7,218 bases of DNA, from NCBI GenBank assembly GCA_025350085.1, contig JANXYI010000160.1, positions 1 to 7,218 on the forward strand, in the 5' to 3' direction. This DNA is from Deltaproteobacteria bacterium. GTDB taxonomy: Bacteria; Desulfobacterota; Desulfovibrionia; Desulfovibrionales; Desulfovibrionaceae. Below the pieces are notes generated by a model. That model was not told the DNA's origin, did no database searches, and worked only from the letters and a program-made list of their open reading frames with translations. Below, in pieces: positions 1 through 5,777 of this stretch. A program made the position numbers and the translations under genes. Within the stretch, counting starts at the first letter, position 1. Each line of letters starts with the position of its first letter.

Positions 1-26
1 AGGTTCAAATCCTGCCCCCGCTACCA
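1..26 (+). tRNA. tRNA 3' end, probably initiator tRNA-fMet (5' truncated)
   Basis: Only the last part of the tRNA is in the window: the 3' side of the T stem, the T loop TTCAAAT (4-10), the T-stem strand CCTGC (11-15), the acceptor strand CCCCGCT (16-22), the discriminator A23 and an encoded CCA (24-26). The T-arm and acceptor closely resemble bacterial initiator tRNA, for example the E. coli fMet tRNA, which ends in CCCCGCAACCA after the same T loop. If it is fMet, position 72 is U, which would leave an unpaired C1-U72, in line with the need for a weak first pair in initiators. The anticodon lies outside the window, so an elongator with A1-U72 cannot be excluded. A terminator follows immediately. 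Confidence 0.85.
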
Positions 27-37
27 GAAAGAATTAA

Positions 38-68
38 GGGACTTAGATGTAAATCTAGGTCCCTTTTT
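38..68 (+). terminator. Rho-independent terminator of the tRNA
   Basis: An 11-bp stem (38-48 with 53-63, one T-G wobble) closes a GTAA loop and is followed directly by five T residues (64-68). It starts 12 nt after the tRNA CCA end, so it ends the tRNA transcript. Read on the minus strand, the hairpin is followed by a looser T-rich stretch (TTAATTCTTT). It could therefore also stop the convergent cold-shock gene, which ends at 111. Confidence 0.9.
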
Positions 69-110
69 CGTTGGCCGCGCGCGCATTGGCAGCGCCACCG
101 CCCGCGCGCC

Positions 111-344
111 TCAGGGCCGCCGGAGGATTGGACGGGTCTGCGGCACCTCCACGTTCACCGCGCGCAGACCCTGGCCCTCCTCGGCGTAGTCGAAGAGCAC
201 GTTCTCGCCCGGGGCCAGCGTCTGGAAGCCCTCGCGCTGGATCTCGGCGAAGTGCACGAACACGTCGCGGCCCGCCTCGTCGCGCAGAAAGCCGAAGCCC
301 TTGCGCTCGTTGAAATAGCTGACCACGCCCTGGTGTCTCTGCAT
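111..344 (-). CDS. Cold-shock-domain protein (CspA family)
   Basis: This 77-residue single OB-fold protein binds single-stranded RNA or DNA and probably acts as an RNA chaperone in the cytoplasm. RNP1 is KGFGFL (residues 15-20) and RNP2 is VFVHF (28-32), followed by the usual IQxxGFxTL segment (35-43) and AVNV (62-65). In most CspA proteins the first strand reads VKWFN; here it is VSYFN (residues 8-12), so the conserved Trp is Tyr and the preceding Lys is Ser. The C-terminal tail TRPILRRP is slightly longer than usual and basic. The ATG at 344 is chosen over an in-frame one at 434 because a strong GGGAGGAAG ribosome site sits at 351-359 and the upstream ATG lies inside the infA terminator. 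The gene is monocistronic, downstream of infA. Confidence 0.93.
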   Translation of the reverse strand: MQRHQGVVSYFNERKGFGFLRDEAGRDVFVHFAEIQREGFQTLAPGENVLFDYAEEGQGLRAVNVEVPQTRPILRRP

Positions 345-382
345 GGCTTTCTTCCTCCCGGCCAATGGGCCCGCCCGGCATG

Positions 383-412
383 AGCATAGCCCAGGCCATG
401 GCCCGGACGCAA
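383..412 (-). promoter_or_regulatory. Candidate sigma-70 promoter of the cold-shock gene
   Basis: On the minus strand a TTGCGT box (407-412) is followed after 18 nt by TATGCT (383-388). The -10 matches four of six consensus positions and the -35 three. It lies between the infA terminator and the cold-shock start codon, where a promoter is required. The implied leader is short, about 30-35 nt, so no long CspA-type cold-responsive leader is present. Confidence 0.45.
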
Positions 413-432
413 TGCCCCGGCGCCAGGAACGC

Positions 433-468
433 AAAAAGCCCGCCCCTTCTCAGGCAGGGGGGCGGGCT
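433..468 (-). terminator. Rho-independent terminator of infA
   Basis: On the minus strand a perfect 10-bp GC-rich stem (459-468 with 437-446) has a 12-nt loop and runs into TTTTT (433-437; the first T also pairs at the stem base). It begins 23 nt after the infA stop codon and precedes the cold-shock promoter, so it separates the two genes into different transcripts. Confidence 0.92.
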
Positions 469-491
469 CGTGCAGACAGGGTGAGGGGGGG

Positions 492-710
492 CTAGCGCAG
501 ACGGAAGGTGATGCGCCCGCGGGTCAGGTCGTAGGGCGAGAGTTCGACCTTGACCTTGTCGCCGGGCAGGATGCGGATGTAGTGCTTGCGCATCTTGCCG
601 GAGATGTGGCCCAGGATGCTGTGGCCGTTTTGCAGTTCCACGCGGAACATGGCGTTGGGCAGGGCCTCCTGGATGACGCCCTCGACTTCAATGGCTTCTT
701 CTTTGGACAT
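492..710 (-). CDS. infA: Translation initiation factor IF-1
   Basis: This 72-residue S1-like OB-fold protein binds the ribosomal A site of the 30S subunit and helps IF-2 and IF-3 select the initiator tRNA. The sequence is canonical from end to end: [13 protein letters not shown] at the start, then [20 protein letters not shown] (26-45), the [20 protein letters not shown] block (48-67) and the ending TFRLR. The length equals that of most bacterial IF-1 proteins. AGGAGA at 715-720 lies 4 nt upstream of the ATG. A promoter candidate and a leader hairpin lie upstream and a strong terminator downstream, so it is probably monocistronic rather than part of the usual ribosomal-protein cluster. A probable initiator tRNA, its functional partner, ends at position 26. 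Confidence 0.98.
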   Translation of the reverse strand: MSKEEAIEVEGVIQEALPNAMFRVELQNGHSILGHISGKMRKHYIRILPGDKVKVELSPYDLTRGRITFRLR

Positions 711-733
711 GCAGTCTCCTCAAATTGCGGCCA

Positions 734-766
734 GGCGTGGCGGGAATTCCCGTATTATTTCACGCC
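734..766 (-). promoter_or_regulatory. Hairpin in the infA 5' leader
   Basis: GGCGTG and CACGCC (761-766 and 734-739) form an outer stem around the perfect 12-nt palindrome CGGGAATTCCCG (741-752), which can fold as a 4-bp stem with an AATT loop. On the minus strand this structure ends about 13 nt before the infA ribosome site. There is no T-tract after it, so it is not an intrinsic terminator. A role in mRNA stability or in translational control is possible. The palindrome could instead be a DNA-binding site. Confidence 0.4.
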
Positions 767-786
767 AGACTCTCGAAAGGTGCCGC

Positions 787-815
787 TATTTACGCCGAAT
801 CGCGAGCTTTGGCAA
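787..815 (-). promoter_or_regulatory. Candidate sigma-70 promoter of infA
   Basis: On the minus strand TTGCCA (810-815, five of six -35 matches) and TAAATA (787-792, a weak -10 with three matches) are 17 nt apart. The start would fall near 780, giving a leader of about 70 nt that contains the hairpin at 734-766. The promoter starts 7 nt after the stop codon of the upstream PRAI-like gene. Confidence 0.4.
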
Positions 816-822
816 GCCCTGG

Positions 823-1521
823 TCAGGGCGTGAGGGCGTCCAGGGCCGCGTGAGCCTCGGCCACGAAGCGCCGCACGAGCCCCTCGTCCTTGTTCCCGGC
901 CAGGTCTTCCAGCCCGGTGTGCGCGTCCACGCCAGCTGGCCTTACGGCCGCAACGGCTCGGGCCACGTTGTCCGGCGTCAGGCCCCCGGCCAGGATGAGC
1001 GGTCGAGTGAGGGCGGCCGCCAGCCTGCGGCTCACCACCCAGTCGTGGACCTTGCCCGTGGCCCCGCTGGCCCGGCTGGCCGGGTCAAAGGTGTCGGTGA
1101 GAAAGGCGTCCACGAACGGGGCGTGCTCCCGGGCAGCGGCCAGGAGCGCGGTTTCGTCCCCGGTTCCATCAGGGGTTCCAACGACCAGGCTCTTGATGAC
1201 CAGGAGCTTTGGCGCGGCCTGGCGCAGCAGGCGCACCTCGCCCAGCGGCATGGCCCCGTGCAGCTGCACCCCGCTGACACCCAGGAACCGGCAGAGGTTG
1301 AGCGTCTCCTGCGCGTCGGTCTGGTAGGTGATGAGCACCGTGCGGATCGCTTTGCCCAGGCCGAGCACGATGTCCCGGGCCTCATCTTCGCTCACGTCCG
1401 GCGTGTGCACGGGCAGGCGCAGGGGCAGGCCCAGGTGGGTCGCGCCGCAGGCTTTGATCATCCGCGCCTCGGCCAGGCTCTTCACACCGGCCACCTGGAT
1501 GAAATGTTGCGTAGTTGCCAT
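823..1521 (-). CDS. Phosphoribosylanthranilate isomerase (TrpF)-like TIM barrel, active site altered
   Basis: This 232-residue protein is clearly homologous to PRAI, the tryptophan-pathway enzyme that converts phosphoribosylanthranilate into CdRP. Matching blocks are the first strand (7-13), VQLHG (85-89), the LTDT strand (141-144), GATG plus HDW (153-161), LAGGLTPDNV (177-186, phosphate-binding loop) and GVDAHTGLED (197-206). The usual first-strand motif KICGI reads QVAGV (9-13), so the general-base Cys is Ala11 and the Lys is Gln9. The substrate Arg of the second loop also appears to be absent, replaced by Pro or a nearby residue by my alignment. The likely general acid survives as Asp143. 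No other trp gene is adjacent. The ATG at 1521 is preceded by AGAGG (1526-1530). The protein probably has a different reaction or a non-catalytic role; the fold is certain, the function is not. Confidence 0.85.
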   Translation of the reverse strand: MATTQHFIQVAGVKSLAEARMIKACGATHLGLPLRLPVHTPDVSEDEARDIVLGLGKAIRTVLITYQTDAQETLNLCRFLGVSGVQLHGAMPLGEVRLLRQAAPKLLVIKSLVVGTPDGTGDETALLAAAREHAPFVDAFLTDTFDPASRASGATGKVHDWVVSRRLAAALTRPLILAGGLTPDNVARAVAAVRPAGVDAHTGLEDLAGNKDEGLVRRFVAEAHAALDALTP

Positions 1522-1537
1522 GACGCCTCTGGATTAT

Positions 1538-1567
1538 TTTTTAAGCTGGGTGTAAGAATCGTGTGAA
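1538..1567 (-). promoter_or_regulatory. Candidate promoter of the PRAI-like gene
   Basis: On the minus strand TTCACA (1562-1567, five of six matches) and TAAAAA (1538-1543, four of six) are 18 nt apart in the divergent intergenic region. The start would lie only about 10 nt before the ATG, so the leader would hold just the ribosome site. No convincing promoter was seen for the divergent HD-GYP gene. Confidence 0.3.
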
Positions 1568-1596
1568 CGTGGATACGCAACCCACCCGGAGCGCTC

Positions 1597-2817
1597 ATGG
1601 AATGCACTGAACGTCAGCCCTACGACATCATCCGCGACATACTCACGGTCATCGAGGAACTCAACACCCTCAAGGATGTGGACGCCATCCTGGACCGCGT
1701 CCTGAGCGAGGCCCGGGGCATGACCAATGCCGACGCGGGTTCCATCTTCCTGGTCGAGGGCGACCAGCTGCGCTTCAGCTACGTGCACAACGACACCCTG
1801 TTCCGCGGCGCCGACGCCAGCAAGCACATCTACACCAACTTCGCCGTGCCCATCAATGAGAAGTCCATCGTGGGCTATGCGGCCATGACCGGGGAGTCCG
1901 TGGTCATCGAGGACGCCTATGCCCTGTCCGGCAAGGAGCCGTATTCCTTCAACAAGAAGTTCGACCAGGACACCGGCTACCGTACCCGCTCCATGCTGAC
2001 CATCCCGCTCAAGACCTTCCAGAGCCGCATCGTGGGCGTCATGCAGCTCCTCAATGCCCGGGACTGCAACAACGAGTACCGGCCCTTCAGCCAGGACGAC
2101 AGGCAGTACGCCCCGCTCTTCGCCAACTCGGCCTCGGTGACCATCGAGCGCGGCATCATGACCCGCGAGATCATGCTGCGGATGATGAAGATGGCCGAGA
2201 TGCGCGACCCCAAGGAGACCGGGGCGCACGTGCAGCGCGTGGGCGCCTATTCGGCGGAGATCTACCAGCACCTGGCGCGCAAGAAGGGCGTGGACGAGTT
2301 CGCCATGCGGCGCAACAAGGACATCCTGCGCCTGGCGGCCATGCTCCACGACGTGGGCAAGGTCGGCATTAGCGACACCATTCTGAAGAAGCCGGGGCGG
2401 TTCGAGCCCCACGAGGCGGCCATCATGAAGTGGCACCCCGTGTATGGGGCCGCGCTGTTCGCCAACACCACCTCGGAGCTGGACCAGCTCTGCGCGCAGA
2501 TCGCGCTCGGCCACCACGAGCGCTGGGACGGGGCCGGCTATCCCGGCAGGCTCCCGGAGAACCTGGCCGATGCCCGCGAGCTCTGCGTCGAGTCCATCAG
2601 CGGCGAGGACATCCCCCTGCCCGCGCGCATCACCGCCCTGGCCGACGTGTACGACGCGCTGATTTCCTCGCGCGTGTACAAGGACGCCTGGCCCGAGGAG
2701 GCCGTGGTGGAGGAGATCGTCAAGGGCCGGGGCACGCAGTTCGACCCGGACGTGGTGGACGCCTTTGTGGAGATCCAGGACGTCATCCGGGCCATCCGCC
2801 ACAAGTACCAGGGCTAG
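1597..2817 (+). CDS. GAF domain / HD-GYP cyclic-di-GMP phosphodiesterase
   Basis: This 406-residue soluble protein has an N-terminal GAF sensor (about 22-185) and a C-terminal HD-GYP domain (about 195-400). HD-GYP enzymes hydrolyse cyclic di-GMP with two or three metal ions and so lower this second messenger, which favours motility over biofilm. The signature residues are present: E207 and H211 in ETGAH, H251-D252 in HDVGK, H280 in KWHP, HHERWDGAGYP (306-316) and D350 in ALADVYDAL. The enzyme is therefore expected to be active. There is no membrane segment or receiver domain, so the GAF domain (cytosolic ligand or redox signal, unknown) is the likely input. About 16 extra residues (roughly 319-335) follow GYP before the GEDIPLPARI strand. 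GGAG at 1588-1591 sets the ATG at 1597. The stop codon overlaps that of the convergent E1-like gene. Confidence 0.93.
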   Translation: MECTERQPYDIIRDILTVIEELNTLKDVDAILDRVLSEARGMTNADAGSIFLVEGDQLRFSYVHNDTLFRGADASKHIYTNFAVPINEKSIVGYAAMTGESVVIEDAYALSGKEPYSFNKKFDQDTGYRTRSMLTIPLKTFQSRIVGVMQLLNARDCNNEYRPFSQDDRQYAPLFANSASVTIERGIMTREIMLRMMKMAEMRDPKETGAHVQRVGAYSAEIYQHLARKKGVDEFAMRRNKDILRLAAMLHDVGKVGISDTILKKPGRFEPHEAAIMKWHPVYGAALFANTTSELDQLCAQIALGHHERWDGAGYPGRLPENLADARELCVESISGEDIPLPARITALADVYDALISSRVYKDAWPEEAVVEEIVKGRGTQFDPDVVDAFVEIQDVIRAIRHKYQG

Positions 2818-3683
2818 AGGCTCACCCGCTCGAAACTCATCGTCTCCAGATCGAAGACCAGCATGGCTCCGGCCAGCCCTGGCTTGCGCCCGGCGAGGAT
2901 ATTGATGGCCTCCGCGGCCATGATGGCCGCTGCCGTGGCCACGGCCGGGGCCGGGGTGCCCAGGGTGTTTTCCGCGGCGCCATTTTCCTCGCTTCCGAAA
3001 AAGTCAGCCGGGCCTTTGGCACCGGGCAGCACCGTGGCCACGAAGCCCGCCTGGCCCGCCACCGCGGCCGTCACCAGCGGGATGCCCGCGGCTGCCGCCT
3101 GACGCAGCAGCGCCGGACGGTCGTTCAACCCCCCCAGGGCGTCCACGGCCAGCTCCGCGCCGGTGAGAAAGCGCCCCATGAGCTCCTCGTCGAGAAACAC
3201 GGCCACGGGCTCGAAGGCCACGGCCGGGTTCACCAGGGCCACGCGCGCGGCTGCGGCCGCGGCCTTGTAGCCGCAGATGCTGCGCCGGGTGCACAAAAGC
3301 TGGCGGTTCAGGTTCGAGGGCGCAAATTCATCGCCATCGGCCGCGCTGATCTGGCCCACCCCGGCCCGGGCCAGGAGCTCCAGCACGAGCCCGCCCAGGC
3401 CGCCCAGGCCCACCAGGGCCAGGCGCGAGGAGAGCAGCCGGGCCTGCTCGGCGTAGCTGTAGGTGGAGAAATTGCGCAGGTAGCGTTCCGGGGCGATGCC
3501 CAGATTGAGCGCGGCCAGCTCCACCCGGGCCAGGGGCAGGTGCTTGGTCCTGCTGCGGCCCAGGCTGCGCGCCAGCTCCAGGGTGGCCTCCATGGACAGC
3601 ATCAGACACTCCCCGCCGCCGGGCAGGGCCTCGGGCCGCGCCAGGCGCCGGATGTGCTCGTCGAGATCCAGCAGCGCGGGCAT
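2814..3683 (-). CDS. E1-like adenylyltransferase (HesA/MoeB/ThiF family)
   Basis: This 289-residue protein should use ATP to adenylate the C-terminal glycine of a ubiquitin-like carrier, here the protein encoded just upstream. The E1 core starts at RYLRNF (67-72, equivalent to the MoeB RYxRQ with its arginine). It has the nucleotide loop GLGGLG (92-97), the acidic DGD (116-118), the NxNRQ motif (124-128), the catalytic Lys140 and Asp181. The CxxC zinc pairs of MoeB and ThiF are absent: its three cysteines (26, 131, 137) do not form them. There is no rhodanese domain either. The first 66 or so residues are an extension not seen in MoeB. Its ATG lies 2 nt after the carrier's stop codon, so translation is probably coupled. 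Pathway (molybdopterin or tungstopterin, thiamine, cysteine or conjugation) cannot be decided here. Confidence 0.9.
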   Translation of the reverse strand: MPALLDLDEHIRRLARPEALPGGGECLMLSMEATLELARSLGRSRTKHLPLARVELAALNLGIAPERYLRNFSTYSYAEQARLLSSRLALVGLGGLGGLVLELLARAGVGQISAADGDEFAPSNLNRQLLCTRRSICGYKAAAAAARVALVNPAVAFEPVAVFLDEELMGRFLTGAELAVDALGGLNDRPALLRQAAAAGIPLVTAAVAGQAGFVATVLPGAKGPADFFGSEENGAAENTLGTPAPAVATAAAIMAAEAINILAGRKPGLAGAMLVFDLETMSFERVSL

Positions 3684-3685
3684 GG

Positions 3686-3913
3686 CTAGCCGCCGCCCAC
3701 GGCCGGGAACAGGCCCACGCGGTCGCCGTCCTTCAGCTGGGCGGTAAGCTCCACATGTTCGCCGTTGACGAACACGAGCTTGAGGTCAGCCATGGGGATG
3801 CCCAGGCGCTCGGCGAGGCCGCCCGCGGTTTCACCGGGGGCCACGGCAAAGGCCTCGGCGTCGGGCGGCGTGAATCGCGACAGCGTGGCAAAGCATTTGA
3901 GGGCAACGTGCAT
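3686..3913 (-). CDS. MoaD/ThiS-like sulfur-carrier protein
   Basis: This 75-residue beta-grasp protein resembles MoaD (about 80 residues). The VFVNGEHVEL (47-56) and LKDGDRVGLFPAVGGG (60-75) blocks match the MoaD pattern, in which a solvent-exposed Gly-Gly tail is adenylated and converted to a thiocarboxylate. The tail here is three glycines rather than the usual two, with no residue after them, so no protease is needed to expose it. The E1-like gene follows after TAG-CC, making a two-gene unit. The ATG at 3913 has a G-rich ribosome site (AGGGGGG, 3918-3924). The unit lies downstream of the permease terminator, and only 46 nt separate the two. A TTGACC box on the minus strand (3943-3948) could be a -35, but no decent -10 follows. 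Confidence 0.9.
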   Translation of the reverse strand: MHVALKCFATLSRFTPPDAEAFAVAPGETAGGLAERLGIPMADLKLVFVNGEHVELTAQLKDGDRVGLFPAVGGG

Positions 3914-3959
3914 GATTCCCCCCTACGCCCAAGGGTGGCAACGGTCAATGCAGGATCGG

Positions 3960-4000
3960 AAAAAACAGGGGGCCGGAGGCCTTTGCCCCCGGCCCCCTGT
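3960..4000 (-). terminator. Rho-independent terminator of the LctP-family permease
   Basis: On the minus strand a perfect 12-bp stem (3989-4000 with 3965-3976) encloses a 12-nt loop that can form a small inner GGC/GCC helix. It runs into six T residues (3960-3965; the first T also closes the stem base). It begins 24 nt after the permease stop codon. Any carrier/E1 transcript must therefore come from read-through or from a promoter in the next 46 nt. Confidence 0.95.
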
Positions 4001-4024
4001 AAGGGCGTACGGATTTGAGCCGGG

Positions 4025-5584
4025 CTAGAAGGCCCAGAACATGGTCATCACCGAGACCACGGCCGTGATGGCCATGGAGATGACAAAGGCCGGGCGGATG
4101 GCCAGGGAGGCGTCGCGGATGCGGTCGATGCTCGAAGCCGCATTCTGGAGCTTGGCCGGGGAGATGACGCTGGCCAGGCCGCCGCCGATGCCGCTGGCCG
4201 CGGCGATGACCAGCCCGCCGGAGACCGAGGCCCCGATCTTCTCGGCCGTGGACAGGTGCAGCTTGGTCATCATGGCGATGCTTGAGGTCTCCGAGCCGCT
4301 GATGAAGCCGCCCAAGAGGCCCAGGTAGGGCGCAAAGGCGGCGTAGAACTTGCCGAAGGTGGCGGCCGAGGCGTCGGCCATGACGTAGATCATGTTGTGG
4401 GTGGGCACCGCGAGCTTCCAGTCCAGGCCCTTGCCGGAGTGGTTCATGATGTAGGCGATGGCGAAGAACACCGAGGCCGACATGATGGGCCGCATGGCGC
4501 GCTTGGCTGAGGTCCTGAGCCCGCGCCGCACCTGCTCGCCCGTGGCGCGCATGATGGGCAGGGCGAGGAGTGTGCAGACTATGACCCAGAAGTACGCCTG
4601 CCAGAACAGGCGGATCTTCTCCGGGCTGCCGGGGATGATGTTCACCGGCATGGCCCAGTCCACGAAGGTGATCTTGAAAAAGGGCAAAAACGTCGCGTTC
4701 AGGACCAGCGAGAACACGGTCAGCAGTATCCAGGGCGAGCAGGCGCGCAAAAGGCTCAGGCGCGCCTCGGCGGCCAGGTCCTTCTCGTTCAGCAGGCTGC
4801 GGTCCTGCAGCGGCTTTCCGGTGAGCTTCACGTAGGCCACGAGTACGACGATGACGGAGAGGCCTGCGGCGATGCCGGTGATGGTCACCAGGCCCACCTG
4901 GGCCATGAGGATGGCCACGACGCCCGCGGTGACGCCCGCGAGCAGCGCCGGGATGAAGCCCTTCTTGACCATGGCCGTGCCGCCGGTGATCTGCAGCATG
5001 CCGAGCGCGATGCAGGTGCTGATGACCGGCATGTACTGGGCGAAATACATGCCCACCTCGGTGACGGGCTTGCCCACGAACTGGGCGTAGACCACGGCCG
5101 GGATGCCCAGCAGGGCATAGGTGCACAAGGCGTCGTAGCCGAGGGCAGGGAGTAGAATTGCGGTCATGGTGGAGTAGCCCAGCGCGATCATGATCGGCGG
5201 CAGGATGGACACCGTGACCGCGCCGAGGCTGGTGAGCAGGATGCCGAAGCCCACGTTGATGATCATGATCTGCACGGTCTGCTGGCCGGGCGCGATGGTC
5301 TTCATCAGCGCCACCACCCGGGCCACGGCCCCGGTCTCCTGCATGAGGGTGATCTGCATGATGCTGGCGGCCATGACCAGCGCGATGGGCAGCGAGGCGA
5401 TGAGCCCGGCCAGCGAGGCGGTGAGGATCACTTCGATGGGCGTCTGGAAATACAGCCAGGCCACCAGGGCGGCCAGGACCCAGCCGATGTAGCCGGCCGT
5501 GTCCGCGGCCACGCGGTACACCAGGAGCATGAAGAAGATGGCGATGACCGGGAAGAATGCCAGCAGTACCGAAAGAAGATCCAT
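4025..5584 (-). CDS. LctP-family permease (L-lactate permease homologue, divergent)
   Basis: This 519-residue inner-membrane protein has about a dozen or more hydrophobic segments and belongs to the LctP family, whose known members import lactate or glycolate with protons. The best match is at the C-terminal end: PYLGLLGGFISGSETSS (419-435) against LGWLGVFLTGSDTSSN in E. coli LldP, then a GGLVIAAA...SVISPAKLQNAAS region (457-484) and AYIMNHSG (377-384) against the family's FISNYSG. Differences are notable: the EGAAGFG block of classical LctP is replaced by TSLGAVT (118-124), GSDTSSN reads GSETSSI, and the protein is some 30 residues shorter than LldP. Substrate is therefore uncertain. GGAGGAG (5589-5595) four nt before the ATG at 5584 excludes the upstream ATG at 5683. 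It is monocistronic with a strong terminator. Confidence 0.88.
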   Translation of the reverse strand: MDLLSVLLAFFPVIAIFFMLLVYRVAADTAGYIGWVLAALVAWLYFQTPIEVILTASLAGLIASLPIALVMAASIMQITLMQETGAVARVVALMKTIAPGQQTVQIMIINVGFGILLTSLGAVTVSILPPIMIALGYSTMTAILLPALGYDALCTYALLGIPAVVYAQFVGKPVTEVGMYFAQYMPVISTCIALGMLQITGGTAMVKKGFIPALLAGVTAGVVAILMAQVGLVTITGIAAGLSVIVVLVAYVKLTGKPLQDRSLLNEKDLAAEARLSLLRACSPWILLTVFSLVLNATFLPFFKITFVDWAMPVNIIPGSPEKIRLFWQAYFWVIVCTLLALPIMRATGEQVRRGLRTSAKRAMRPIMSASVFFAIAYIMNHSGKGLDWKLAVPTHNMIYVMADASAATFGKFYAAFAPYLGLLGGFISGSETSSIAMMTKLHLSTAEKIGASVSGGLVIAAASGIGGGLASVISPAKLQNAASSIDRIRDASLAIRPAFVISMAITAVVSVMTMFWAF

Positions 5585-5617
5585 AATGCTCCTCCAGCCC
5601 CTCGGGGATATGTGTGC

Positions 5618-5637
5618 CCCGGCCGACCCTGGCCGGG
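5618..5637. other. GC-rich hairpin in the permease 5' region
   Basis: CCCGGCC (5618-5624) and GGCCGGG (5631-5637) form a perfect 7-bp stem with a 6-nt loop, about 34-53 nt upstream of the permease ATG. There is no T-tract on either strand. It would sit in the permease leader if transcription starts upstream of it. I see no strong promoter in the whole 193-nt divergent region (5585-5777). The best minus-strand candidate is the weak TTGCAT, 17 nt, TAAGAC. Confidence 0.3.
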
Positions 5638-5777
5638 CTTCGGGCAACCCCGCAGTCTTATTGGTTCCTTCAAGGCAATGCAAGCCCCCACTCGCTCATT
5701 GGCCGAGGCCGCGGGCAAGCCATCCGCTCCGCTGATCTCCCATTGATTTCGGCCCTGTGCTGTGCCAGGGTTGCGCC

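Noticed and set aside
345..434. In-frame upstream ATG at 434 that would extend the cold-shock protein by 30 residues
   Set aside because: It falls in the infA terminator, has no ribosome site, and the extension is unlike any CspA N-terminus. The ATG at 344 has a strong site.
1534..2802. Minus-strand open frame of 422 codons opposite the HD-GYP gene
   Set aside because: Its composition is dominated by His, Val, Leu and Gly with no motif, whereas the plus strand has full GAF and HD-GYP signatures.
2430..3689. Plus-strand open frame of 419 codons across the carrier/E1 pair
   Set aside because: It is antisense to a well-supported E1-like gene, begins inside the HD-GYP gene, has Gly/Arg/His/Gln-rich composition typical of GC-rich antisense frames, and shows no family motif.
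3945..5126. Second long minus-strand frame inside the permease gene
   Set aside because: It overlaps the permease in another frame, is rich in Arg, His, Gly and Pro, and runs through the permease terminator.
5585..5683. In-frame upstream ATG at 5683 for the permease
   Set aside because: The extra 33 residues are polar, without membrane character, and cross the leader hairpin. GGAGGAG precedes the ATG at 5584.
5752..5767. TGGCAC on the minus strand as a sigma-54 -24 element for the permease
   Set aside because: The expected TTGC -12 element is absent at the right spacing (AGGGC occurs there), and the site is about 180 nt from the start codon.
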